This document shows positions 48,701-58,669 of a stretch of 64,000 bases of DNA, one piece after another; the stretch's first letter is position 1, and the number at the start of each line of letters is the position of its first letter. The stretch comes from Pseudonocardia sp. CNS-139 (lineage in GTDB: Bacteria; Actinomycetota; Actinomycetes; Mycobacteriales; Pseudonocardiaceae). The DNA is taken from NCBI GenBank assembly GCA_001942415.1, contig MKJX01000184.1:107737-171736 (forward strand), given 5' to 3'. The position numbers and the translations under genes are program-made. The notes under the pieces are model-generated. The model ran no database searches, was not told the origin of the DNA, and saw nothing but the letters and a program-made list of their open reading frames with translations.

Positions 48701-49695
48701 GACAAGGGCCTGGAGTTCCACGTCGAGGCCGACGCGACCTGCCCGACACGATCACCACCGACGGCCAGCGGCTGCAGCAGATCCTGCGCAACCTCATCGC
48801 CAACGCCGTCAAGTTCACCGACAGCGGGCACGTCACGCTCAACGTCGGCACCGTCCCGACCGGCACCCTGCACGGCGAGCCGGTGCTCGACTCGGCCAGC
48901 AACGTGGTGAAGTTCGCGGTGCGCGACACCGGCATCGGCATCCCGGACGACAAGCTCGACATGATCTTCGGCGCGTTCCAGCAGGCCGACGGCACCACCA
49001 GCCGCAAGTACGGCGGCACCGGCCTGGGCCTGTCGATCTCCAAGGAGCTGGCCGGCATGCTCGGCGGGAAGATCGAGGTGTCGTCCGAGGTGGGCGTCGG
49101 CTCGGAGTTCACGCTGTTCCTGCCCGACGTGCTGCCGCCGGTCACGGCCGCGGCCGCGCGGATGATGCCGCGGCGCATGCCGGTGTCGCCGCTGGGTGCC
49201 CCGCCGGTGCCCGAGCGGCCGGCGGTGAGCAGCCCGATCCTGCGCACCGGGCCCGGCGGGGTGGCCGGCGCCCGTCCGGCACCCGAGCTGAACGGCGTCA
49301 CCGTGCTGATCGTCGACGACGACGTGCGCAACGTGTTCGCGCTGACCAGCGCGCTGGAGCTGCACGGGCTCACCGTGCTCTACGCCGACAACGGCACCGA
49401 CGGCATCCAGCTGCTCACCGAGCACCCGGAGGTCGACGTCGTCCTGATGGACGCGATGATGCCCGACATCGACGGCAACGAGACCACCCGGCGCATCCGG
49501 CAGCTCCCGCAGGGCCGGGAGCTGCCCGTGGTCTTCCTGACCGCGAAGGCGATGCCCGGCGACCGCGAGTCCAGCTTCGCCGCCGGGGCCACCGAGTACG
49601 TGACGAAGCCGGTGGACCTCGACGAGCTGCTCTCGCTGATGGCCCAGTGGGTGACCCCGCGGCGGGCCCGCAACGGCGTGGGCGTCGTCGGGTGA
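45796..49695 (+). CDS. multi-HAMP hybrid histidine kinase with GAF and receiver domains (about six frameshifts)
   Basis: Soluble hybrid sensor kinase of about 1300 residues. Tandem HAMP domains (about residues 90-640) repeat a 92-residue unit, with [20 protein letters not shown] and [19 protein letters not shown] in most copies. A GAF domain (658-800) and a coiled coil ([20 protein letters not shown]) lead to HisKA with the phospho-His in [12 protein letters not shown] (about 880). The HATPase has NAVKFTDSG and [12 protein letters not shown]-terminal receiver has its Asp in [10 protein letters not shown]. Frame changes lie near 45833, 46877, 46930, 47311, 48645 and 48742, and the near-identical repeats make this gene prone to assembly error. 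No transmembrane segment is seen. Confidence 0.9.
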
Positions 49696-49749
49696 CCAGG
49701 ATGAGCGGGCAGCGGGCGAACCGGTGACGGAGCACGTCGGGGGAGTGGG

Positions 49750-50286
49750 ATGAGCCGTTCGATGGCCAGGGTGCTGGCGGTGGACGACCGCCGCGAGAAC
49801 CTGCTCGCCCTCCAGGCGATCCTGGAGGGCCTGCCGATCGAGATGGTGCCCGTCACGAGCGGTGAGGACGCGCTCAAGCGGCTGCTCGTGGAGGACTACG
49901 CGGTGATACTGCTCGACGCCCACATGCCCGGCATGGACGGCTTCGAGACCGCCGGGCACGTCAAGCAGCGCGAGCGCACCCGGCACATCCCGATCCTCTT
50001 TCTCACCGCGGTGGACTACGACCCGCACCTGGCCTTCCGGGGCTACCAGGCCGGGGCCGTCGACTACATCACCAAGCCGTTCGACCCGTGGGTGCTGCGC
50101 TCGAAGGTGTCGGTGTTCGTCGACCTCTGGACCATGCACACCCAGCTCGCCGACCAGGCCGCCGAGTGCGGGCAGCTGCGCTCCGCCGTGGACGACGCGC
50201 TGGAGCTGCTCGACAACGGCGACGCGGCGGCGGTGGAGCGGGCCCGCGGCCGGCTGGCCGCCGTGCGCGCCGCCCGCCTGCGCTGA
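49750..50286 (+). CDS. response regulator receiver protein
   Basis: 178 aa, intact. The receiver domain has VLAVDDRRENLLALQAIL, the phospho-acceptor Asp in VILLDAHMPGMDGFE, FLTAVDYDP and the switch Lys in VDYITKPFDPWVL. After residue 120 there is a helical tail without a DNA-binding or catalytic domain, so output is likely by protein contact. It starts 55 bases after the hybrid kinase and is its probable partner in a phosphorelay. Confidence 0.93.
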   Translation: MSRSMARVLAVDDRRENLLALQAILEGLPIEMVPVTSGEDALKRLLVEDYAVILLDAHMPGMDGFETAGHVKQRERTRHIPILFLTAVDYDPHLAFRGYQAGAVDYITKPFDPWVLRSKVSVFVDLWTMHTQLADQAAECGQLRSAVDDALELLDNGDAAAVERARGRLAAVRAARLR

Positions 50287-50330
50287 CTCCTGCTCGCTGC
50301 CCAGTGCCGCGGCCGGCCCGGACAAGGGAA

Positions 50331-50363
50331 GGGCCCCGGCCGGTCGGGGGATGGCCGGGGCCC
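50331..50363. terminator. hairpin between convergent genes
   Basis: GGGCCCCGGCC at 50331-50341 and GGCCGGGGCCC at 50353-50363 form a perfect 11-bp stem with an 11-base loop. It lies between the response regulator stop and the convergent VOC gene, so it could end both transcripts. There is no U-run on either side, as is common for actinobacterial terminators. Confidence 0.65.
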
Positions 50364-50488
50364 GTGGTCGAGCCGCGGACCCATCCAAGCGCGTTGTGGC
50401 TGCTGTCCAGGGCCCAGGCCCTCGATGTCACTCGAACGGCCGGTCTCGTTCCACGGATCGGGCTACACCGTTCGGCCGGTGACTGCTT

Positions 50489-50869
50489 TCAGTCAGCAAG
50501 TACGAGGCAGAACGGGTGGCCCGCCGGGTCGAGGTAGACCCGGAACGACTCGCCGGGCTGGACCTCGTGCTTGCGGGCGCCGATCGCCAGCACGGCGGTC
50601 TCGGCGGCGTCGAGGTCGGGCACGTCGAAGTCGAGGTGGACCTGCTGGCCCCGGTCGTCGCCCGGCCACTGCGGCGCCACGTGGCCCGGCGCGAGCTGGA
50701 ACGCGAGGCTGACCCCGCCGGTGGGGGCGAGCTGCACCCAGTCGTCGTCGGTGTCCGTGACGGGCACGCCGAGGACCGCGCCGTAGAACTGCGCGAGGGC
50801 GAGCGGGTCGCGGCAGTCGAGCGCGACGACGCTGAGCGTGGCGATGCCCGTGCCGGTGCTGGCGGTCAT
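50489..50869 (-). CDS. VOC (glyoxalase/bleomycin-resistance fold) family protein
   Basis: 126 aa, intact. The first beta-alpha-beta module reads LSVVALDCRDPLALAQFYGAVLG. The second has VHLDFDVPDLDAAETAVLAI and ends FRVYLDPAGHPFCLVL, with His and Glu/Asp positions typical of VOC proteins. The GTG-type upstream extension is not needed; the ATG at 50869 fits the fold. Actinobacterial members of this size are mostly uncharacterised. It stands alone on the minus strand. Confidence 0.9.
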   Translation of the reverse strand: MTASTGTGIATLSVVALDCRDPLALAQFYGAVLGVPVTDTDDDWVQLAPTGGVSLAFQLAPGHVAPQWPGDDRGQQVHLDFDVPDLDAAETAVLAIGARKHEVQPGESFRVYLDPAGHPFCLVLAD

Positions 50870-50906
50870 GCGGGGCACGCTAACGGCGGACCCCGACGGT
50901 TTCCCG

Positions 50907-51197
50907 CTACGACCGTCGGGAGAAGATCTGCCGCCAGAACGGCTCGCGCTCGGCGGGCGCGTCCGCGGGCTCGGGGGCCTCGCCGGCGGCCGGTTCGGGA
51001 GCCGGGTCCGGCACCGGGCGGGGTCCGCCGCGGGTGGGCTCCTCGCCGGGTGCGGTGCCCGGGGGCGGTGCCGACCTCGCGCCGAGCCACATCCGTGCCA
51101 CGTCGCCTCCCTCGCCGAACCGGGCTCGCACGATGACCGGTGCGGGTCCTTCGTCGACTGTCTGCAGTCTGCCAGCCGCACGCGAATTGAACCGCAC
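50907..51197 (-). CDS. small hypothetical protein, Pro-rich
   Basis: A 96-residue reading frame not recognised as any family. The N-terminal third (MRFNSRAAGRLQTVDEGPAP and VIVRARFGEGGDVARMWLG) has ordinary composition; the middle is Pro/Ala/Glu-rich; the end, REPFWRQIFSRRS, is basic and aromatic. A start at the GTG before IVRARF is also possible. It lies between the VOC and AbrB-family genes on the same strand. Real coding is plausible from composition only. Confidence 0.5.
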   Translation of the reverse strand: MRFNSRAAGRLQTVDEGPAPVIVRARFGEGGDVARMWLGARSAPPPGTAPGEEPTRGGPRPVPDPAPEPAAGEAPEPADAPAEREPFWRQIFSRRS

Positions 51198-51240
51198 GCC
51201 GTCGGCCCACGGTGACGGAGGGTGCTGAAAGGACGGGACC

Positions 51241-52377
51241 TCAGGGGTCCGTGGCCGGCTCCGGCCCGCCCCCGCGGTGCGACGCGAGGCGGGCGACGAG
51301 CGGTGCCACCAGCAGCATCACGATCAGCCGCAGCACCTGCACGGCCACCACGAAGGTCACGTCGCCGCCCGCCGAGATCGCCGTCGCGAGCACGGCGTAG
51401 ATGCCGCCGGGGGTGGTCGCGAGGTACCCGTCGAGCGGGGTGTCGCGGGTGTACCAGGCGAGCAGCAGCCCCAGCCCGGCCGACGCGGCGATCACGCCGA
51501 AGATCAGCGCCGTCGCCAGCGGCAGCAGCCCGAGCACCATCCGCAGGCTCTTGGGCGTGAACCGGGCGCCGGCCTGCCAGCCGATCACCGCGTAGGCGAT
51601 CTCGACGACCAGGTCGGGCGGCGCGGCCCCGAACGACAGGCCGGTCATGGTGAGCACGATCGCGACGACCATCGGGCCGAGCAGCGAGCCGCTGGGGATC
51701 CGCAGCAGCCGGGCCAGCCCGGTCCCGGCGCCGGCGCACACGACGAGGAAGGCGAGCCCGGCGTACCAGGGCGGGCCGGTCTCGGCCGCCGCCGCGCCCG
51801 ACGTCACGGACGCGCCGAACACCAGGGCCGCGACCAGCGGCATCGTCGCGGTGACGATCCCGACCCGCAGGTACTGCACCACGGCGACGACCCGGTCGTC
51901 CGCACCCAGCTCGCGGCTCACGGCCACCAGCCCGGACGCGCCGCCTGCCGTGAGCGCGAGCATCCCGGTGAGCGGCGTGACGCCGGGGCGCAGCGCGAGC
52001 AGCAGCCCGGCGACCATGCTGAGCCCGAGTGTGCCGATCGTCACGAGCAGCACGGGCAGCCAGTCGGCGGCGAGCCCGGCGAGCGTGTCGGCCTGGGCCA
52101 GCATGCCGATGACCACGCCGATCACGGCCTGCGCGCCCGTGGTGGCCGGTCGCGGGATCGTCTCGGGGACGAGGCGGGCGAGCGCCAGCACCGTCGCGAC
52201 CAGCAGGCCCGCGAACAGGGCGGGGGAAGGTACGGCCAGTGCGGCCATCGCGGCGGTCGCCGCCGCGGTGAGCCCGATCAGCAACCCCCAGCGCACCCAT
52301 CCCTCGGCCCTCATCGCCCCCGATCCTCGGCCACGCCGGGAGCCGCGGCGCCCGCGAAGCCGGGTGGGGTTGCTCAC
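51241..52377 (-). CDS. AbrB-family (PF05145) integral membrane protein
   Basis: 378 aa, intact, with about ten membrane helices in two repeated halves. The duplicated motif is seen as GAQAVIGVVIGMLAQADTL and again as AYAVIGWQAGARFTPKSLR; each half also carries a LxGxL-type helix such as GMLALTAGGASGLVAVSREL and ATTPGGIYAVLATAIS. Proteins of this family are often mislabelled ammonia monooxygenase or transcriptional regulator; they are membrane proteins of uncertain function. A more probable start is the internal ATG just before RAEGWVRWGLL. Confidence 0.88.
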   Translation of the reverse strand: MSNPTRLRGRRGSRRGRGSGAMRAEGWVRWGLLIGLTAAATAAMAALAVPSPALFAGLLVATVLALARLVPETIPRPATTGAQAVIGVVIGMLAQADTLAGLAADWLPVLLVTIGTLGLSMVAGLLLALRPGVTPLTGMLALTAGGASGLVAVSRELGADDRVVAVVQYLRVGIVTATMPLVAALVFGASVTSGAAAAETGPPWYAGLAFLVVCAGAGTGLARLLRIPSGSLLGPMVVAIVLTMTGLSFGAAPPDLVVEIAYAVIGWQAGARFTPKSLRMVLGLLPLATALIFGVIAASAGLGLLLAWYTRDTPLDGYLATTPGGIYAVLATAISAGGDVTFVVAVQVLRLIVMLLVAPLVARLASHRGGGPEPATDP

Positions 52378-52395
52378 CTCAGATGAGTTGCGGGG

Positions 52396-53581
52396 TCAGT
52401 GCGCCCTCGCGGCGTCGGCCCGGGAGCGGGCGTCGCGGGCCTCGGCGTAGACCGCGGCCGTGGCCGCCGCCACGCGCTCGCGGTCGTAGCGGGCCAGCAC
52501 GCGGTCGCGGCCGGCGATCCCGAACGCCGCGGCGCGGGTGGGGGAGCCGAGCAGGTCGCGCAGGGCCGCGGCCAGCGCGTCCGGGCGCCGCGGCGGCACG
52601 AGCAGGCCGGTCACCTCGTCGACGACCGTGTCCTGCATGCCGCCCACGTCGCTCGCGACCACCGGCCGGCCGCACGCCATCGCCTCCAGCGGCACCATGC
52701 CGAACGGCTCGTACCGGGGCGCGCAGACCACGCGTCCGCCGAGCGCAGCAGCGCCGCGACGGCGGCCGGGCGAGGTGCCCGACGAGGTGGACGCGCCCGG
52801 TCAGCCCGGTGCGGAAGACGTGCGCGCGGACCCGGTTGGCGTCGGCCGCACCCGCGCCCGCGACCAGCAGCTCGGCCTCCGGCACCCGGCGCAGCGCCTC
52901 CACGACCTCGTCGACGCCCTTGCGCCGGGCCAGGCCGACGGCCACCAGCCGGGGCCGGTCGGTGCGCGGCGTGACCGGGCCGTCCGGGGTGAACACCGAG
53001 GTGTCGACGCCGCACGGGACGACGGTGACCCGGCGGCGCGGCGTGCCGAGCCGGGCCAGCTCGAACAGCTCGTCGGTGCTGGTCGCGATCACCCGGTCGG
53101 CGGTGCGGGCGACGGCGAGCTCCGCGCGCACCCGCCCGTCCGGCCGGGGCTCGTCGCCCTCCCGGTGCCGCCACTCGACGGACCCGAGGGTGTGGAAGGT
53201 CTGGACCACCGGGATCCGGCCGGCCGCGGCCGCGAGCGCGGCCATCCCGGAGAGCCAGAAGTGCGCGTGCACGACGTCGGGCCGGTCCTGCTCCCAGGCC
53301 GTGCCCAGCTCGCGCGCGAGGGCCGGCAGGTGCGGCACGAGGTCGTCGGGCGGGATGGGCCCGGCGGGGCCGGCCGGCACGTGCCGCACGTCGACCCCGG
53401 GGCGCAGCGGGACGGTGTCGGGCGCGTCGGCGGACTCGCGGCGGGTCCAGATCGTCACCTCGTGGCCGGCGTCGGCGAGCGCCGCGCTCAGCTCCAGGAG
53501 GTGGACGTGCAGCCCGCCCGCGGCGGCGCCGTCCGCGGCAGCGAGCGGGCCGGCGTGCCCCGAGACCATCGCGATGCGCAT
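52396..53581 (-). CDS. GT4-family glycosyltransferase (two frameshifts)
   Basis: Retaining glycosyltransferase with GT-B fold, about 395 residues. It starts [20 protein letters not shown] and has [37 protein letters not shown] and [16 protein letters not shown]. The donor-binding end is [20 protein letters not shown], with the E-x7-E motif. The frame is disturbed near 52770 and 52735, between the acceptor and donor lobes. It resembles the SqdX/MshA-like branch, but no inositol- or sulfolipid-related neighbours support a specific role. Confidence 0.88.
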
Positions 53582-53769
53582 GTCACCAGCTCCTTCGGGG
53601 CCGCCGCGGGGACCGTCACCCCGATGGTGTGGCCAACCGGTCCGGCGGCGAAACGCGGATCACCCCACTGCTACCCGCAGTCACGCAACGCTACTCGATG
53701 TGACGGCGACGACGAGCGCGCCGCGCTTCGACAGGCGGGCCGCCCGGTGGCGGCCCTAAACTCTGCGCG

Positions 53770-56700
53770 GTGACCGCCGCGCGGGAGCTCCCCTTCCTCC
53801 GCCCACGCGGGGAGTCGGGCCGGGCGATCGGCACGCGGGACTGGTCGGCCACCCCCGTCGGCGCCCCGGTGTCGTGGCCCGCCGCGATCCGCACGGCCAC
53901 CGGGATCATGCTGGAGTCACCGGGCGCGGTGCTGCTCGTGTGGGGTCCGCAGCTCGTCGTCCTGCACAACGATGCGGCGATGGCAGCCCTCGGCGACGAG
54001 CGGCCCGACCGGCTCGGCCGTCCCGGCGCGGACGCGTTCCCGGACACGTGGCCCGCCCTGCGCCCGCTGCTGGACGAGGTGCTCGCCGGCGCGGCCGTCG
54101 CACTGCCGGCCGGCCTGCTCGGACCGGGCAGCCCGCCGGGCACCTGCACCCCGGTCCGCGGCGACGACGGCGCGGTGCTGGGCGTGTTCACCGCGCTCGC
54201 CCCGGAGGCGCGCCCGCAGTACCGGACCCTCGTGGTGCGGGCGCGGTCGGGATCTGGGTGACCGACCGGGACGGCGCCACGACGTTCGTGAACGAGCAGG
54301 TCGAGCGCATGTGGGGGCGTCCGGCGGAGCAGCTGGCCGGTACCGCGTGGGCGAGCCAGGTGCACCCGGCCGACCGCGTCGCGACCGAGCTGTCGTGGGC
54401 CGACGCCGTGCGCGCGGGCACGCTGTGGGAACGCGCCTACCGGCTCGTCGCCGCGGACGGCACGGTGCGCCACGTCCGGTCGTCGGCCCGGCCGATGACC
54501 GGCGCCGACGGGGAGGTCACCGGCTTCCTCGGCGCCACCGTCGACGTCACGGCCGAGCGGCGCGCGGAGGAGACCCGCCGCGACGTCGCGGCCGAGCACG
54601 CCGCCCGCCGGGTGTCGGAGGCGGCGGCGGCCCGGCTGCGCGCGATGGTGCAGGGGCTCGCGGCGATCGTCTGGGAGGCCGAGTGGGACGCGGGCCGGCG
54701 CGCCCTGCGGTTCACGTTCGTCTCCGACCGCGCGGAGGAGCTCCTCGGCCACCCCGCCGACCGCTGGCGCGACGACCCGGCGTTCTGGCCCGCGGTCGTG
54801 CACCCCGACGACCGGGAGCAGACCCTCGCCTACACCGGCGACCGCACGGCCGCCGGGCTCGACCACGACGTCACCTACCGCGCGGTCGCGATCGACGGGC
54901 GGGTGGTGTGGCTGCACCAGGTCGTGCACGTCGTCGTCGGGCCGGACGGCGAGCCGGTCGCGGCGCAGGGCCTCACGGTCGACGTCACCGAGCAGAAGCG
55001 GGCGGAGCGGCACGCGGAGCTGCTCGCCGAGACCGGCCGGCTCGTCGGCGAGGACGGCCGGGCCGACGAGCGGCTGCTCGCGCTGGCCGAGCTGGCCGGG
55101 CCGGACCTCGGCGACGCGGCGATCGTCGCGACGCTGCTGCCGGACGGGCGGCTGCGCCAGGTCGCGGTGGCGGACGAGGGCGAGCGGGTGCGCGCGGCGG
55201 TCGCCGCGCTGGCGCCGAGCCGGGTGCCGCCGTCGCTGGCGGCCGCGCTCGCGCCGGGGCAGCCGGTGGTGGTGCCGGCGACCGCCGAGCTGATGCACGC
55301 GATGGCGCCCGACGAGCAGGACGCCGCCGCCCGGGTGGCGATCGGGATCAGCAACGCGCTGGTCGTGCCGCTGGTGATGGGGGACCGGCTGACCGGGGTG
55401 CTCGCGTTCGTCAACCTGGCGACCGCCCGCTACTACCAGCCCAGCGAGCTGGACCTGGCCGCCGAGCTGGGCCGGCGCGCGTCGCTGATGCTGGCCGCCG
55501 ACCGCCAGCGCGCCCGGGAGCGGCACCTGCAGCAGGTCAGCGCCGACCTCGCTTCCGCCGCCGGGGTGGCCGAGGCGGCCCGGCTGCTCGTCGCGCGGCT
55601 GGGTGACGTGCTGGGCGCGGGCGCGATGAGCGTCCACCTCGTGGAGCCCGAGCGCGGCATCCGGCTCGTGCACGCCGGCGGCTGCGCGCCCGACGTCCGG
55701 GAGGAGGTCGCCGCGCTGCGGATCGACGACCCGGTGCCGCTGGCCGAGGTCGCGCGCACGGCGAGCCGGTGTGGGTGCACGACCTCGGCGAGTGGCGGGC
55801 CGCGTGGCCCGACCTGGCCGGGCGCGCCGAGGCCGCCGGGTGGCGGGCCGGCGCCGCGCTGCCGCTGGCGGCTGCCGGGCGGGTCGTCGGGGTGATCGGG
55901 ATCGGCTTCCCCGGCGAGCGCGAGTTCCCGCCCGACGAGCGCGACTTCGTGCTCGCGTTCGTCGCGCAGGCCGCGCTCGCGTTCGAGCGGGCCGCCGCGG
56001 CCGACGAGCGCCGGCTCGTCGCCGAGACGCTGCAGAAGAGCCTGCTCCCGCCGACGCTCCCGCAGCTCCCGCGGCTGGCGCTGGCGTCGCGCTACCTCGC
56101 GGGCGCGCACGGCACGCAGGCCGGCGGCGACTGGTACGACCTGCTGCCGCTCGACGGCGGCCGGGTCGCGATCGCGGTCGGCGACGTCGTCGGCCAGGGC
56201 GCGCGGGCGGCGGCGATCATGGGCCAGCTGCGCAGCGTCCTGTCGGGGTACCTGCTGGAGGGCCACGACCCGGTCCGCGCGCTGGAGCTGCTCGACCGGT
56301 TCGCGTCGCGGGTGCCGGGCGCCGCCGGCAGCACGGTGGCCTGCCTGGTGCTCGACCCGGAGACCGGCGCGCTCACCTGGGCCCGGGCCGGGCACCCGCC
56401 GCCGCTGGTCACCGGCCCGGCCGGGGCCCGCCTGCTGGACGGCGCGGGCGGCACGGTGCTCGGGGTGCGCGGCCGCCCGGCGTTCACCGCGGGCGCGGCG
56501 CGCATCGAGCCGGGGGAGAGCATCGTGCTCTACACCGACGGGCTCGTGGAGCGGCGCGGGGAGATCGTCGACGAGGGCATCACCCGGCTGGCCGGGGTCG
56601 CCGCCCGGCACCAGGGGCTCGCCCCGGAGCCGCTCACCGACGCGCTGGTGACCGGAGCGCTGGCGACCGGCGGCGCGCCGGCCGACGACGTCGCGCTGAT

Positions 56701-57484
56701 CGTCGCCCGGCTCGTGCCCGCGCCGCTGCGGCTCGTGCTGCCGGCCGAGGCGTCCCGGCTGCGGCAGCTGCGGGTGGCCCTGCTCGCCTGGGCCACCGCG
56801 GCCGGGCTGGGCGAGGACGACGCGTACGACCTGCAGCTCGCCGTCGGCGAGGCGGCCGCGAACGTCGTGGAGCACGCCTACCGCGACCAGGAGCCCGGCC
56901 CGATGACGGTGGAGCTGTCCCGCGCGCCCGACGGCGGGATCGCGGCCCGCGTCCGGGACGAGGGCGCGTGGCGGCCGCCGCCCGCGGACCGCGGCTACCG
57001 GGGACGCGGGCTGGAGCTGATCCGCGACGTCACCCGCGACATGGCGCTCGACCGCGGCAGCGTCGCCGCCGGCGACGGTCCCGGCACGGAGGTGCGGTTC
57101 ACGCTGGTCCCGGCGCCGGTGCCGGCCCCGGCGCCGCAGCGGGCGGCCCCGGCCGCGCCCGCGCCGCCGGTGAACGCGACGGTGCGGGTCGCGGACGATC
57201 CCGACGGCGTGCGCGTCGCCGTCGCCGGCGACCTCGACCTGGCCGGGGTGCGCGCCGTGCGCGACGAGCTGACGGCCGCGGCCGGCACCGGCCGCGACGT
57301 CACCGTCGACCTGCGCGCCACCACCTACCTCGCCAGCGCCGGCATCGCGCTGCTCATGGAGGCCGAACGCGCCGCGCGGGCCGCGGGCGGGCGGCTGCGG
57401 CTGGTGGTCGCCCCGCACGACGTGGTGCGGCGCGGGCTCGCGCTGAGCGGCGTGGACTCGGTGCTGCCGGTGGCGGCCGACTAG
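53770..57484 (+). CDS. multi-domain PAS/GAF SpoIIE phosphatase with HATPase and STAS domains (two frameshifts)
   Basis: About 1238 residues. Three PAS-like modules (about 20-140, 162-263, 290-407; the second starts GIWVTDRDGATTFVNEQVER) are followed by two GAF modules (417-570 and 587-743). Next is the SpoIIE PP2C domain (750-982; GGDWYDLLPL and VGDVVGQGARAAA), an RsbW-like HATPase (983-1113; AVGEAAANVVEHAYRD) and a C-terminal STAS domain (1137-1237; ATTYLASAGIALLMEAERAA). One chain thus holds kinase, phosphatase and antagonist folds of a partner-switching module. The frame changes near 54215 and 55770. The GTG at 53770 is the start. Confidence 0.92.
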
Positions 57485-57543
57485 CACCCACCGGCGAGCG
57501 CCACGGGCCGTGCCGGTGTGGCCGAGCCCGGCGGGCATCGCCG

Positions 57544-58669
57544 CTATGGGCGTCCGGGCTGTATCACCGACCGAGGGTCGTCCAACCAGACGTGCTGACA
57601 GCCGTCGTCCGTCACGGTGAGGCCGAACTGTGAACGGGCCGGTCGACCCAGTTCTTCCCACTCCTGCGCGGCGCCTTCGATCTCGGCCCACACCGACCGT
57701 GTTCCGACCTCGACGACGGCGCGCGTCGACGCGTCGACCCGCGTCCACGACCCGTCTCGCGTTCGGATGACGTATGCGAGTGGGTCGGCCGCGGTGACGG
57801 ACTGGACGATGTCGTTGATACGAATGCTGACGTAGAAGCCGAACTCCGGGTCGCGGAGCACAGCCGGGTCGAGCGCGGTGACCGAGCGCCGGGCGCCGGT
57901 GTGGTCGAACACGTTGTCGGCTTGCGCCGACTCCCGTAACGGGTCGGCGGCATGGGGGCGGAGCCACATGAAGTAGCCGGGGACGGAGTGGAATCGACCG
58001 ATCACCGTGCCGTCGCCGGTGCGTCGAGCCGTGATCAACGCGGTGGACGTCTCCGCGCGCACGTCCGCGACGATCACACCGCCATCGGCGAGCTGGACAA
58101 CCCACGGGGTCGGGATCGCTGGTACGGCACACGTGGCGATGAGCCGATCGAATGGCGCCCGGTCCGGCACACCATCGGCCCCGTCTCCCGCGACGAGTGT
58201 CGGGGAGAAGCCCGCGGCGGCCAGAGCCGCCCGCGCGGCGTCCACCAGCGTGGGGTCGATGTCGATGCTCGTGACCCGGTCCTCGCCCAGACGATACGCG
58301 AGTAGCGCGGCGTTGTACCCGGTGCCGGTGCCGATCTCCAGCACGCTGTGGCCCTCGCGGGCGCGAGCATGCCGAGCATCCGGGCCATCATGCTCGGCCG
58401 GGTCGAGGAACTCGTCGCACCACGAGACCGGTGCCGGGAACCTCTCGGGTCTGCGTCGTCAGGCTCTCGTTGCTGTAGACGGCGTCGAGCCAGCGGTCTC
58501 GCCCCTCCACCCCGGTGTTGTCCACCAGCGCGCCGTCGGCTGTTCGGAATCGCGGGACGAAGACATGGCGTGGCACGTGTTCGAACGCGCTGCGCCACGC
58601 CGGGTCGAGCACGTTGAGCCGGGCCAGCTCGGCGGCCATGGCCGCCGCTCGTTCCTCCCAGCTCAGCAC
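57544..58669 (-). CDS. PIMT-like methyltransferase of ATP-grasp RiPP cluster (two frameshifts)
   Basis: Methyltransferase related to protein-L-isoaspartate O-methyltransferase, of the type linked to ATP-grasp peptide maturases. The start (LSWEERAAAMAAELARLNVL and FEHVPRHVFVPRF), the S-adenosylmethionine motif (VLEIGTGTGYNAALLAYRLG) and IDIDPTLVDAARAAL are clear. After the catalytic core a C-terminal extension (GFYVSIRINDIVQSVTAADP to GQHVWLDDP-like end) is specific to this subgroup. The GTG at 58669 overlaps the ATP-grasp stop by seven bases. Frame changes lie near 58428 and 58355. In fuscimiditide-type pathways the equivalent enzyme converts an Asp to aspartimide; that role is inferred here. 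Confidence 0.85.

Noticed and set aside
51241..52377. Ammonia monooxygenase or AbrB-type DNA-binding regulator
   Set aside because: The protein is a polytopic membrane protein of PF05145; those names are historical mislabels for the family.
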